Positions 20,868 to 32,132 of a stretch of 64,000 nt of DNA are shown one piece after another. Origin of the DNA: Nitzschia sp. DOCU1 (lineage: Eukaryota; Bacillariophyta; Bacillariophyceae; Bacillariales; Bacillariaceae); assembly GCA_951394045.1 (NCBI GenBank), contig OX595990.1, positions 2,968,549 through 3,032,548 of the forward strand. Direction: 5' to 3'. The notes under the pieces are model-generated. The model made no database searches, was not told the DNA's origin, and saw only the letters and a list, made by a program, of their open reading frames with translations. Made by a program: the position numbers and the translations under genes. Numbering within the stretch: the first letter of the stretch is position 1; every line of letters starts with the position of its first letter.

Positions 20868-21308
20868 CAAGAAAAGCTGCAAGAACAAGTCCTGTTTTTC
20901 GCTCGCGAATAAGCATTGGCAACACAAAGAAAACCAAAGCTATATTGCTGTTTTGTTCCGAGTATATCCAATCCGATAGCGGCTGTACTGGCGGCGGTTC
21001 AAACAGGAATGTCGAACTACTCAAGTGTTTTTGTACAACCACTATGCCAGCCCACCTTTTGAACTGTTTTGTTAAAAGTTGTATTCTAGCTGTTTTCCAC
21101 CCAATACCGGTAGATACCTCTTCGGTAGATACCTGTTCGAAAAGTAGTCGCGCGGATGTTTCCAGGGAGCCCCATTGCAAAATTTCGCAAACGACTCTAG
21201 GACTGCTAGGCAACACGGGGAGCGATCGTGGAGGTGGAATGTGGACAACATCGTTCCTGGTGGCACTGAATGTCTCAAACGACATTCGAGATTAGCCATC
21301 AGCGCGTT
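20868..21308. other. convergent intergenic region
   Basis: It contains TACCGGTA (21105-21112) running into a direct repeat of CGGTAGATACCT (21108-21119 and 21123-21134). Overlapping frames on both strands look non-coding. Confidence 0.4.
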
Positions 21309-22304
21309 CTATTTCTTGCCACCACCACCGACATCGATGGAAAGCAGGAACTCGGTAATTGCCTTTCCATATTGCTGCTCGTCTTCTAGCATACCATAAT
21401 GAGAGCAATTCGTGAGAGTCCTGTTCCGTGGAGCAGGATCCGACAAAAGATCCTTCCATCCGTCCATACATTCCACTGTACAAAAGTCGTACTCTCCTCG
21501 AAGCAGCAACGTTGGCACATTCGACAGCGAACCCTGTGCTTGATAGTTTGGAATGGCAGAAATGCCTCGCCAAGCAGTCGGACCGGCCTGGGCCATGGCA
21601 TCTATAAAGGCTAGAGGTGGCTGCGACAATCGACATTCATGCGTTTGACGAAAGGTCTCTGCGTGGAGTTGTCGTGTCGCTGCATCGTCGGATCGATCGT
21701 CATGATCCTCACTCAACTTGTTGACTTTGCGATATAACTGTTTCGATGTAACTTCAATGACTCGTGCAGAAGTTGGAGCACTGGCTAGGATCAAAGACTG
21801 ACAAGCAGACCGTTCTTCTTCGGAACACGAGACAAGATACTCAAAGGCCAGAATGCCACCAAAGGAGTGTCCTAAAAGGTGGTAGCGTTTCAATCCCCAC
21901 TGTTTCGAGATTAACAATCTCAAGTGTTTCACCATGAGTTCGATTGAAAAAGGTTGCTCTTTTGCATTCGATGGACGCGATGATTTCCCACATCCGTACT
22001 GATCGTAGAAAATGACAGTCCGATCAATCACCCCATTGACGATTGGAAGCAGGTAATTGCTCGGTATGGAAGGTCCCCCATGAAGGACGACCAGCGGCGG
22101 CCGTCTCGTATCGTGCAGCTGACGAGGTCGAAAGATGCAGTAGACCAACGTCACGCCGGCACCGGCCTCGCATCGACCGATTTGTGACAAGGCACCCGTT
22201 ACGCACAAGGACGGCATGGGCGGTGGAGGGGCCTGCCCGAGCATTGTGTGATTCAGCCGCTCATTCTTCTTTTTGGTAGGATCGATCAAATGACTGGGTA
22301 GCAT
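21309..22304 (-). CDS. alpha/beta hydrolase, proline-iminopeptidase-like (S33 family)
   Basis: 331 aa from the ATG at 22304. It has the oxyanion motif HGGPS, then DQYGCGKS and the nucleophile elbow GHSFGG with the catalytic Ser. An Asp follows in GEYDFCT and a His in NCSHYGM, completing the triad. HGGPS with DQ(Y/R)G(C/S)G is the signature of prolyl aminopeptidases and related S33 hydrolases, which release N-terminal Pro from peptides. Start choice: an ATG at 22502 would add a 66-residue hydrophobic leader (possible signal anchor). An ATG at 22244 would give 311 aa, close to the usual length. Fold and triad are certain; substrate is inferred. Confidence 0.8.
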   Translation of the reverse strand: MLPSHLIDPTKKKNERLNHTMLGQAPPPPMPSLCVTGALSQIGRCEAGAGVTLVYCIFRPRQLHDTRRPPLVVLHGGPSIPSNYLLPIVNGVIDRTVIFYDQYGCGKSSRPSNAKEQPFSIELMVKHLRLLISKQWGLKRYHLLGHSFGGILAFEYLVSCSEEERSACQSLILASAPTSARVIEVTSKQLYRKVNKLSEDHDDRSDDAATRQLHAETFRQTHECRLSQPPLAFIDAMAQAGPTAWRGISAIPNYQAQGSLSNVPTLLLRGEYDFCTVECMDGWKDLLSDPAPRNRTLTNCSHYGMLEDEQQYGKAITEFLLSIDVGGGGKK

Positions 22305-23210
22305 TGTTTGAGGATGAGGGTTTTGAAGGACTCCCTTATGTGAAAGCAACTCAATAGAGACGAAATGGAAGTTGTGATAGCCGCAACAGTTTGCTATGAT
22401 CGGTAAAACGGGGGTGAAAAGGGGGGAGACCAGGTGCGCCAAGCCGACAAGATCGATCGCTAATAAGAACAATCGACCAATGCGAGTACAACTTAGTATC
22501 ATACCTTGAAGAGATACCAGGTACAGCACGGCAGTAGCTCTAGTAGCGACCAGCACAATTAACCAGACGCCCACTCCTGCTGGCAGTAGCTAGCTAGTAG
22601 ATAGTCGTACGCTTGTGATGTAATAAACTAGCACTACTACTAGAAGCACCATAAGATGCCCCTCATACTACTAGATGCTGGTGCCTCCAGCAAACAAGCC
22701 AAAGACAACAGCCTGAGGAGGAGGACGAGCAGCGATGGCAGCTTCTTGATGCGTTGCTACTACTATTTTGCTGTTGCTGTTGGTACTGGGAATCACGTGG
22801 TATCGGGGGCAAAGGGTCGGCGGATGCCAAATGCTGACGCGCTCTTCTTGTTGCGGCGACAGGGATTTGGACGAGCCGCAGTAGTGCCATTGAAAGGACT
22901 AAATCTTGACGATTCTGACAGTCATCGTTGTTGCTCGGTAGTTCGCATGTTGAACAAATAGATCAATGACTGTGCCACATCTGAAATGAGCCCATGATGG
23001 CATGAAGAAGCCGAAAATGTGTGCCTCCAACAAGCATGATTGGTGGCTGCATTTGACAAGATTGTGTTGAGTAATGGTGGGTCTCGTTTCCGGGAGCTCG
23101 CGGAAACGAATCACGCATCATTGCTCTCTCGCCCGACTCGGATGACGACGGATTGATAGACCCGGCTCCTCCTCATGCCACTACCGGGCCTCGCTTCGCC
23201 GATTCTACTA
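22305..23210. other. intergenic region
   Basis: This lies upstream of the hydrolase gene and downstream of the SET gene. It holds TACCAGGTA at 22515-22523 and CTAG/TAGTAG-rich stretches around 22585-22675. No gene is supported. Confidence 0.4.
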
Positions 23211-24398
23211 TCAAGCCGCCAGAGACGATAGTTCTTCCTCCAAAACTAGCTTGGTCGAAGCTAGAAATTGCAGCCACTCCGCTGGAAATGCGTCTGTCTC
23301 TTGGAAGCCTCCCAAACAAGCCGTAAGATCCTCAACTCGCCTTTGGATCAGGTGATCGAGAACATCACGTTGAAGATAGTCATCTTCTGGGAATCCAAGC
23401 TGGGTCGTCAGGCTGGCAAGCATTGTCAGGCCATTCTGTAGAGACTCCCGTGGACGTTTGTTTGCAGCGTCAAATTAAAAAGTAGCGCGGTCCTCCGTAA
23501 GGGCAACGTACGAGGTGAGTTGCGGGTGCAGTAATAAGGACCGACGTACTCGTTCCGAGAACATAGAAGGGCGCACAGCACCAGCAGCCTCTAATAGATC
23601 CTCCCAAGTCCAGAAAGCCAATTTGTTGGGGTTATTCTTGACTGCAAAACCATAAGTGATAAGCAGTTTTAAGTTGTCTTTGTCGTCGCCGTAGGAGAGG
23701 AAAATTTGCTCGTCTGCCTTGTAGGACCGCGACGACCGTAGGGTCCAGTAGCCGTCTGTAAGTTGTAATACGGTCCCTGAATCAAACTGATGATTAAATA
23801 AGTCAAGGCCAGGAATCAGCGCCAGAGGGGCTGGCTGGTCGCTGTCGTCTGGCGCAAGTTCGGGGGCGGCAAGAGACCTTGATCGCACCATAGAAAAGGC
23901 CCAGACTGCATCATCAAACTTCCAGTCGTCTTTCACCGCCGATGCAAAATTTGAGACCATGTCTCTTGTGGCTTGAAAGCTCTCTCGATAACACCGCGGT
24001 AGCTTCGAAAGCGCTGGAGTGTTCCATGCATCTTGGGGCAGCGTCCAAATCGAGAAATGCTCCTTAGGAAGAACCGAACCCACATACGGATGACCATATT
24101 CTTTCATGCCCAATAACGTCAATGCAAGCTTTTGTTCTTGGGAAAGTTGCTGTCGCACCGTCTCTCCAATAGTTTCAGTGATGGTTTCGTTAACCGGAAT
24201 CTTAAGCAAGACTTCTCCTGGAGATCGATCCACTAGCGTCTTAATGCCTCTCCCAGTGGACGGAAAATTCGTCAATTGAAGCTGCGATGGACTAAGATAT
24301 TTTTCAGCCCCCAGTGGCACTGCACCCGACGCCAACGCTGCTGTGCGTTGGACCACACCCACAAGGCACATCGACAAAGCGACAAAGGCAACCGTCAT
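23211..24398 (-). pseudogene. SET-domain protein (Rubisco LSMT / SETD-like) broken by an in-frame stop
   Basis: Encodes a lysine methyltransferase of the plant Rubisco-LSMT/SETD3 class. Starting at the ATG at 24398, a signal-like hydrophobic leader comes first. The SET domain follows, with GRGIKTL, IPGLDLFNHQ (the NH motif) and FLSYGDDKDNLKLLITYGF. After ALTEDRATF a TAA at 23475-23477 stops translation at 307 aa. Yet the same frame continues with FDAANKRPRESLQNG, then MLASL and a plausible C-terminal substrate-binding segment to a TGA at 23211. No GT-AG intron that would remove the stop is evident. It may be a pseudogene, a nonsense allele, a sequencing error or a read-through gene. The SET core itself is intact upstream of the stop. 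Confidence 0.65.
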
Positions 24399-25783
24399 CG
24401 TTTCTGCCGACCGACTGTTATTCACTCAGCAGAAGCCGGCCCAAGGATTAGAAAAGGCCCTTTGGCACTTTCGCACCCCCTCACACAATGGGAAGATGCT
24501 CGGTTTTATGATACTGCGATGCTCTAGCAGAAATATGGTCGTCGGTGTGTAGCTGTGTCGCAGAGGTCGTAATCATAACCTCTCTTCCAGCAGGCAGAGG
24601 TATAAAGTGCTCCTATCGGTAGGTAGGTAGGAAGTGATGTTGTGCGACAAAGGAGTTGAACTCTTGGCCCTTATTGATGACGGAGTGACGGTCGGTGGTA
24701 AGACGAGCGGGAACTGCTTGCTCGCTCTGCGCTTTTCTCTCTTGAACGGTGCAGTCGGTGGTAAACTCTGCGAGAGATCGAGAGATTCTCGAGGCGCGTG
24801 CTATTTCAACTTTACTCAAGATACCCAAACTGCCATCCATGTGAATGCATCGTCGGGGTGTTATTTATTTCTCTCCACTCCATACGCGTCTCCATCCTCG
24901 CCACGCCGAAGCGATGCTCTAGAGAACTCAGGATTCGCATTCCGCATCAAAGCAAAAGGGCAATTCTAAACCTTTTTTTCGTCGTCCCATCCATAGCTAC
25001 TTCGTACTCGCACGAGATAATGACTCTTTCACTTCCCTTATATAATTCCCCTGAGTTCGTTTCTACGTCGAGTTTTATCAATTAAGATAATTTTTAGCAT
25101 AATTGAATCTAGCTACCAATAGAAAATCGTGTAGGTTGGATATCTTGACCGAACACTTAATGACCACGCTTGTAGCTGCAGGCTGATCAAAGTCGCTGGG
25201 TTTTCCACTTTTCCTTATTTGAGTGCTGATAATTCAAGGGGTACTGGACAGTTCTTTGCTTTATATGAAAGGGCATATGTGGTCGCACAGTCAGTAGCAC
25301 TACCACTACCCCAACCAATGCTTCTATGTGGATTCTGAACGTAAACCGAACCGGTGATTACCTTACTCATGAACTACGTCAGGCACGCGTAGGATTGGTC
25401 CGTTCGGGCATCCGGCTGCGGTGCTTCGCACAGCTTCTTCGTTCGTGTAGCCTTTTAGGCGCTTGTGAGCCGAAAGTGTATTGGTCTCGCTCCATCTCAA
25501 GCAGGAATTCGTCAGTGGAATTCTTCAGTAACACTCAGTAGCGACTAGCGAAAAAATCTGGTGGAAAATCAAAACTTCGATCCCTGTTAATCACGAACCA
25601 CCATTCGAACCTGTACGTAAGACCCCTCTGCTTCAGATACAACTACCCTTTGAGCAATCTTCTCTTTCAGCAACTAACTTGTATTGCGACGTGAATTCTG
25701 CACCGCGGAATATTTATTCTGTAATTGTCTGTGTTTGCGGCAGTAAACTTAGGGATTCAGTTGGCTTTCTTTTTTGATAGGCC
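24399..25783. other. divergent intergenic region
   Basis: About 1.4 kb between the SET gene and the four-domain DUF6824 gene. A pyrimidine-rich stretch ending TTTTTTGATAG directly before the DUF6824 ATG (25784) could be the acceptor of a 5'-UTR intron. No gene is supported. Confidence 0.4.
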
Positions 25784-28700
25784 ATGAACCCAGAAGTAGT
25801 CGACGACAACGTGGTTGTCTCGGACAACGGTGATTCGATTACTAACGTTCAAAGAGGCCAAGGACCGAAGACAGAGCAGGAGGGGGGGTTGAAGAACGAT
25901 TCCCTTAGTTCACGTTCGGCTACCCAAGACCCCGCAGCAGTCGTTGCGACTTGTGATCAAATAGCTCCCGAGGTGGATCGCCTGGGGAAACCACCACAAG
26001 ATCCAACATCGAGAATCACCGCCGCGGCTGATCATCCTGGACTTCTAGCAAAAAAGGTCGTGCCGACATCGCAAGCCTCTTCTTTGTTCGTCAATTCAGC
26101 CCCGCTCCCCCACCAAGAGGAAGGCAATGGACAGAGCAATGCTTATATGATGGACATCGAAGCAGAGAAGAAAGGGAGCAGGGACGAAAACGTACTTCAT
26201 GACAAAGGTTCCCAAAGTACTAGCGATCCCTCTGATCTCGCGAAGCTTCCAGGGGCAGCAACGGCAATGACCAGCAGCAGCACCACAGCCCCCGCAGCAC
26301 GGGACGCCGGCGGCGCTGGCAACAATAGCTCTGCACCCTTCCTGGTGCTCCATTCCGGTAGTCCAACTACTCAAGACGCAATCAATGTAGCAATATCACC
26401 GCCGCAGCAGCCACCTGAGACGAAGAAGAACTCAGAAGAATTCATGAAGGAGGAGGGGAAGCATGAGCATCAAGATGCCACGGAGCCCCCCCGCGGCGCT
26501 AGTACTACTGCTACTAGCAACACTACCGCTGGGCTGTCGGCGCCCTCCGGGCCCTCTCTTAATCGTGAAGCTACTTGTGCGACCGCCGGCAATGCCCTTG
26601 AGCCTACTGATGCTGCTGCTCCCACAGAATTGAGATCATCGAGCTCCTCGAACGCCCCTCCTCGCGACCCCCCGAGACGAATTATGACGACAGACAGTGC
26701 TGCTGGTGCCCCCGTCCAAGTAGAAGAAACAAAGCGCGACAGCGCATCTCTTCCTATTCTGCAAGCACTGAAAGCCCGTTTTCTACCATTCACGGCTCCC
26801 CCATCTTCAGCCGCAAACGTTCTTGCTAGTAGTAAGCATCATGTTTCGGAGCCACAGCCGAAAGAAGTGCGCGATTCTCGTGTCGACGAGGTACAGCAAG
26901 CTGCTCCCTCCTGCTCGTCTTTTCCCACAAGAAAACAAGATGAGGACGGGCAATCTTCAGTAGCACGGCTACTTGGGGTCGCTGAAGAAGATCCTTCGTC
27001 GTCCTCGCCAAAGAGAGATGGATCTTTTTCGTCGGACGTTCCAGGCGTACCAAATGTCTCTCTTCCAGGACGATCGACAACATCAAATCAAAAGTGCGCG
27101 GAAACAAGCAACGAGGTAGGCTCATCTGGTCTTACTAAAGGTTCTCCTCCCCCCGACGAAGAAGTCCAAAAGCAACGCGAGGTCGGCCACGAGGAGGATT
27201 ATACCGCCAGGTCAAGCTACGTTTATAGTGCTGCTGCTGTGGGTCGTCCACCAGAACAGGATAACTTCGTCGCCGACGTTCACAATCGGCGGGGATCAAG
27301 CGGCAGTAAAGGGGATTCCACAGGCGGCAGTCTTGCTGTTCTTCAGTCCGCAGCGTCGTTTTTGGCGCAAGGGGTTGGTTCAGCAGGAACCGAACCGAGA
27401 CATTCTTTGCAGGAGGCATCGACCGGAAATCAAGCCGACAGAGCATCGTCACCCATGTCAACTTCGAACGAATCTCCCGACTCTTCTTCTTCCAACTCCT
27501 CCTCCTCCTCAGAAGAAGAAGAAGAAGAAGAAAATGACGAGCACTCTGGAACGGAGGAATCCTCCAGGCAGATGACACTCGTAGTGGAGCCAGACCCCAA
27601 TGACATACTTTGTGGCAGGGGTCGGGGATTCTTTTGTCATCCCGGCAACCGCAGGATGCTCGAAATTGTTCAAGTAAACAAGCCTCGATACAAAGCAGCG
27701 AACAAAACGAGGAAAACCGAGATCGTCCGTGAAGTGACAGACGAGATCGAAATGGGGGGATCAAGATTCCTAAAGCGATATGGTAGGGGACGATATTGTC
27801 GTGGGTGGTTGGAGGTCTCGGCCTCGGAGAAGCACAAGAAGGTCTGCCATTGTCTGCGGGAGGAAAAGAATGATACTGGCAGTCCGGTTTCTGACCTGGA
27901 ATCGGCGGGCGCACCTCATTTTCCTGCCACAGGATCATTGGACCGAAAACGCAAGCAGCGTGCGCCCCCTGCCATTTACAAGCCTAAAATGCCAAAGCGC
28001 ACTGTCGTGGCACCTCGTCCTGGCTCGCCGGAAACTACTGACGAGAATTCTAAGAAATCACTTATTCCCATTTTCCCTCGTTACGCGAACGGCGAGGCGC
28101 ATGGTAAAGCAACAGTAGCTTTGGCCAGCACCGAAAATGACTTCACTGCTCGAAGAGCCGAAAAAAGGCAAAGTGCCACTGTGAGCGAAGAGGTAGGCAG
28201 CGATTCCGCCAATCGGTCTCACCTTGGCCGTCCCGTACACGCTGCAACTGGCAAATCGGACATCAATGGCAGAGCAGCAACTTTGCAAAGGAGAAAAGGC
28301 CTCGACCGGCCGTCGACTTCTTCAACGAAGAAGGGGCGCGTAGTAGCCGGGGATGAAGTTTTGTCATCAAATGTCGCTTCATTGTTGGGTCGAGAAAAAG
28401 CGAAGGCGAGGGCCGCATCAGGTGCAGAAGGGGTGACGTATCTAGCACAACATCTTCCGCTTGCGGCGGAACATGCCGCCGCACGTTCTAACGCCCAAGA
28501 ATACGAGTCAAATCTGGACGAGAAGTATGGCATTGTTGTGGGTGAGCCCAGACCTTCCGATGTACTTTTTGGTCAAGATCCGACTTTCTATTCGCATTTG
28601 GGCAATATTCACCTTCGGAAGATGATCCAGGGAAGCGTTGGCTACCCAGCAATAAGTGCGCATAGCAAGCTCGTTCTTGCTCAAAGAATTGTAGCCGAGA

Positions 28701-30638
28701 TGAAATTCACTGGTACACGGTTCCTAACGCGGCATAGGAACACCCCTCCAGGCCTCTGGTATCGTATCGAGGATATTGAGGCAGAGACTCTGATATTCCG
28801 GTGCCTCGACGAAGAAGAGATCAAGATACTCTCAATGTTTTCGGGGGGGCAAGAGCCTCCAGCGGTAGGCCAAGGACACGCTGAATCAGCATGGGCTCAT
28901 ATTAGTCGTGTGCAAGAGGAACGCCAACGTTTGCCTGAGTCCAACAGTTATGTGATCAATCACAATCATACCCTAACGCCCGCTCTAACACCCGCGGCGG
29001 CGAAGACTTCAACAAAAAACGATGACTCCGACTCTCCAATGGACTCAGACGGCGAACCCGAGGATGAAGGTGGTCTTGCTACAAGCGACATTAATGGTTT
29101 GCCTGCCCCGGGGCCCTACGATGTTATCTGTGGACGCGGCCGTGGAAATTTTCGTCACCCAGGCAACCGTCGCATGCTGCGGATGTTTTGGAACGTGAAA
29201 GCCAAGTACAACAAAGGGACCAAAATGCAAAAGACCATGATTGGTCGAGCAATCGTCCAGGACATAAAGAGTAAAGGCGGACGATTCCTCAAACGTGCCG
29301 GGAACCGCTGGGAAGAGGTGGAACGGAAAATCGTCTTGCGAAAGGTGTGCCATGGAATTCGAGATATTCCTAACGATCCGGAGAAACGGAAACGGTCAAT
29401 TGTAGCCGACGAGTTGGATGATTCCGATTTCAGCGATGCTGGTAAAACAACTGAGCAAATAGCCAAGAAAAAGGTGAAGGAGAAGTCCGAAGACGCGACG
29501 AACGTCGAAGCGCCATGGCTGGCTTCCCGAGCAATGCCCGCAACAGTGGCCACCATGCCCAGCAGCATCCCCCGAAAGAAGTCCCTGCCGAAAGCTGCAA
29601 GTGGAAGTGGCGACGAGGCAGACTTGAGCGCTGACGTGCCTCTGATCAACTTGAAAAGGCCAAAGAAAAAGGCGTTAAAATTCAAAGAGCAGTCTATGCT
29701 GAAGAAGAAATCATCCAACAGCGGGGGCGGGAAAAACAAGTCCACCAATGCCTTTCCTCAAGAAACGTCGTCAGCGCTCATACACGGGCGGTCAGATCAG
29801 ATACAAACCGGCGGGAGCATCGTTCAAACACCAGAAGCAACCGACGTTGCCATTGGTAGAGGCATTTTATATGTGAGTTGTACAAACAGGTGTTGCAGGA
29901 AGCCGCAGTCATCAGTTCTCTAACGTTGCATTTTGTGACCCCACCCTCGACACCCCCACCAACATGAACCAATAGCAACACCACCCCGGTAATATGCGAA
30001 TGACGCAGATTATTTCTCAGAACACGCCTCGCTACAAAGCGGCCACCTCGAAATCGCAGAGGATCAAGATTATCAAAGAAATTTTGGATGTAGTGCAAAG
30101 CAATGGTATTCGGTTTTTGAAACGCATAGAGGTTGGCAAAGACGCAGGAAACTGGGAAGTTGCCAGTTTTCCTGAGGCGTTGGAGAAGGTCAGTGCTGAA
30201 TTCGACGAGCACTTGGATCGATCTGAAAGCTTATTGAGATACAATGAGGACATCATTGGCACGGCGGCTTCGCCGTCATTCGGTGCCATTCGAGCGACAG
30301 GCGGCAATCGTGGAGAGCGTGCCTATGAAGAATATCTTCTGGATCGGGGGCCCCGAGTGTATAATTCTTCTGCGTTTGCACCGGAGTATGAACGCCTTGC
30401 TGGTACGGCTGGGTTGGGTGGGACTGCGCCCTTGGTTGGGGGGCGCCATTCTTCCTTGGTTCTGGCGGCTCGTCAACAAGCCGAGGCCGAAGCTGCTGCC
30501 GGATCTCGACGGTTGACCCCCCAAGAACAAATATACTTGTTTCGACATGGCGGCGGCGGCGGTATGCTATCTGCTGCCGATTTAATGGTTTTGCAGGAAC
30601 AGGAGCGGCACCTCTCGTCCCTCAGAAGATTCCTGTAG
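25784..30638 (+). CDS. giant protein with four DUF6824 domains, one intron
   Basis: Exons 25784-29872 and 29976-30638, with a 103-bp phase-0 intron. The product is 1,583 aa. A 600-residue Ser/Ala/Pro-rich disordered N-terminus and a Ser/Glu tract (27480-27540) precede four copies of the DUF6824 domain. Domain 1 begins near residue 604 (DILCGRGRGFF..HPGNRRM). Domain 2 begins near 922 and is degenerate (DVLFGQDPTFYSHLGN). Domain 3 begins near 1110 (DVICGRGRGNFRHPGNRRM). Domain 4 begins near 1350 (DVAIGRGILY-QHHPGNMRM) and is completed only by splicing. Each has a later G-x-RFL-[KT]-R element. The domain is rich in basic and aromatic residues and is often suggested to be regulatory; its molecular role is unknown. 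A single-domain relative lies at 48578. Confidence 0.82.
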
Positions 30639-30803
30639 TACTACAATGAGTTATCTTCCTGGAATCAGAGAAATGTAAAATAGAATATATGAGAATCGTC
30701 GAAACACATTACTCCCCAGGATTGTTTTTGGTGTCTTGTGAGCGAGTAGCAGTCACTTTACTGCTACCAAGAGTAGTATGAGTAGTCCAGCTACAAGAGT
30801 ATT

Positions 30804-31538
30804 CTATTTCATTTTAGCAGCGGCCACAGCTCCTGCGACTCCTAGCAACGATAATCCCGCCAATCCAACCACTGCCGAATTCACCCCTATGCCACCTTGC
30901 GATGATACCTCCTTCGGCGGCGTATAGTCCGGATCTAGTTTCATAAGCAGAGGGATCGTGTTCGCTTGCATGGCCTTGGTGTCAACTTTGTCGTCGGAAC
31001 AAATCTCTTTTGCCAAAGGAATCCAGATCTCATCCACCCACCTGCGAATCGTCCTGTCTTGTCCCTTTTCCCGAATGCCGTCGGCATCGGCTTGGGCCAT
31101 TTCACCGATTCGTGTTGCCCCTGCAGCCGTCAATCCCTCATCAATGCATGTCGGGTTCTTGAATTTCGTAGGATACGATGAGTCTCCTAGACCACAAATC
31201 GCATACTTGAGGCCTTTCAATGCGTCCTTGTATGTATCGGCGTCGTCGGAGAAGGCATCGCAGACTTCCCGAAATCGATACGCGCCCAGAGGCGCTTGAC
31301 CGACGCCATAGGAAGAGACAAAAATCACAATAACTTTAGTGAAGGCACAGTGTTTCATCTCCAGAAAGTCATCCAGCTGAATGCAAGTCGTCTCCACTTG
31401 GACAGGCGACAGGCCTTGTTCCTCGAAAAACTCGGGCGTGAACTTTGTCGGAAGCTTCTTGCAAAAGTCCTTGGCGGCTTGCTCGGAATTCCCCATCTGG
31501 GAGCCGTACAAGACGTAAAGAGGCTCGACAGGAGTCAT
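30804..31538 (-). CDS. flavodoxin-domain protein with C-terminal membrane anchor
   Basis: 244 aa from the ATG at 31538. The FMN-binding loops of the flavodoxin / diflavin-reductase fold are present: YGSQMGNSEQAA (phosphate loop), SSYGVGQAPLGAYRF (isoalloxazine loop) and CGLGDSSYPTKF. There is no FAD/NADPH reductase module, so it is a stand-alone flavodoxin domain resembling the N-terminal half of P450 reductase or Tah18. The last 27 residues (about 218-244) form a Gly/Ala/Leu-rich hydrophobic helix ending KMK, which suggests a tail anchor facing the cytosol. It is probably a one-electron shuttle to a membrane redox partner, which is not identified here. Confidence 0.8.
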   Translation of the reverse strand: MTPVEPLYVLYGSQMGNSEQAAKDFCKKLPTKFTPEFFEEQGLSPVQVETTCIQLDDFLEMKHCAFTKVIVIFVSSYGVGQAPLGAYRFREVCDAFSDDADTYKDALKGLKYAICGLGDSSYPTKFKNPTCIDEGLTAAGATRIGEMAQADADGIREKGQDRTIRRWVDEIWIPLAKEICSDDKVDTKAMQANTIPLLMKLDPDYTPPKEVSSQGGIGVNSAVVGLAGLSLLGVAGAVAAAKMK

Positions 31539-32132
31539 GATTGTTAGCACGAGAAGTTGGACAAGCTTTTGAACGACAAAGGCGGTTTGGTTCTAAGGAC
31601 AAAAATGCCTCCCATCCTACATGAACCACGCCGCCATGGTCGACGTCCACATGCCATGCCGAACATGGTGCAGAGAGCCGGCCTGCTCGAAAGCGCCCAA
31701 TGACTGACTCATTACGCATTTCGACCGTTCATTCCAGTCTACACAAGGAACTCCCCCGTTTTGGCCATTCTTGGAAATGGTGGAGTCAAAGAGGTCGGAG
31801 TTGATCGACTACTATTCCGGATGCAACTGCGATCTTACCTGGTATTACTTGTAGATTCCGAATGGCGAGAATGAATGAACGGCATCAATGATCATCAGAT
31901 CCGGCAAAGGAGGAGCACCAGAGGGATAATAATTGGTTTATCACGTTGGTTGATGAACTGCTCAAGTGCGCTACTATCTAAAACGCAGGGATACTTTCCA
32001 TAGTCGTACAATACACTCTAGCGTCTACGGAGCAATCAAGACGAACGTAGGACCTAATGAATTACAAACATCTACTATGTACACTACTCCACTCTTGTCC
32101 ACAAATCACTTTTGAGCCTCCTCTCACTACGA
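31539..32132. other. intergenic region
   Basis: This lies between the flavodoxin gene start and the SQD2 3' end, both on the minus strand. It contains TACCTGGTA at 31836-31844. No gene is supported. Confidence 0.45.

Noticed and set aside
27135..27938. 267-codon minus-strand open frame opposite the giant DUF6824 gene
   Set aside because: It is antisense to well-supported coding sequence, rich in Arg/Leu/Ser as expected from reversed codons, and has no domain.
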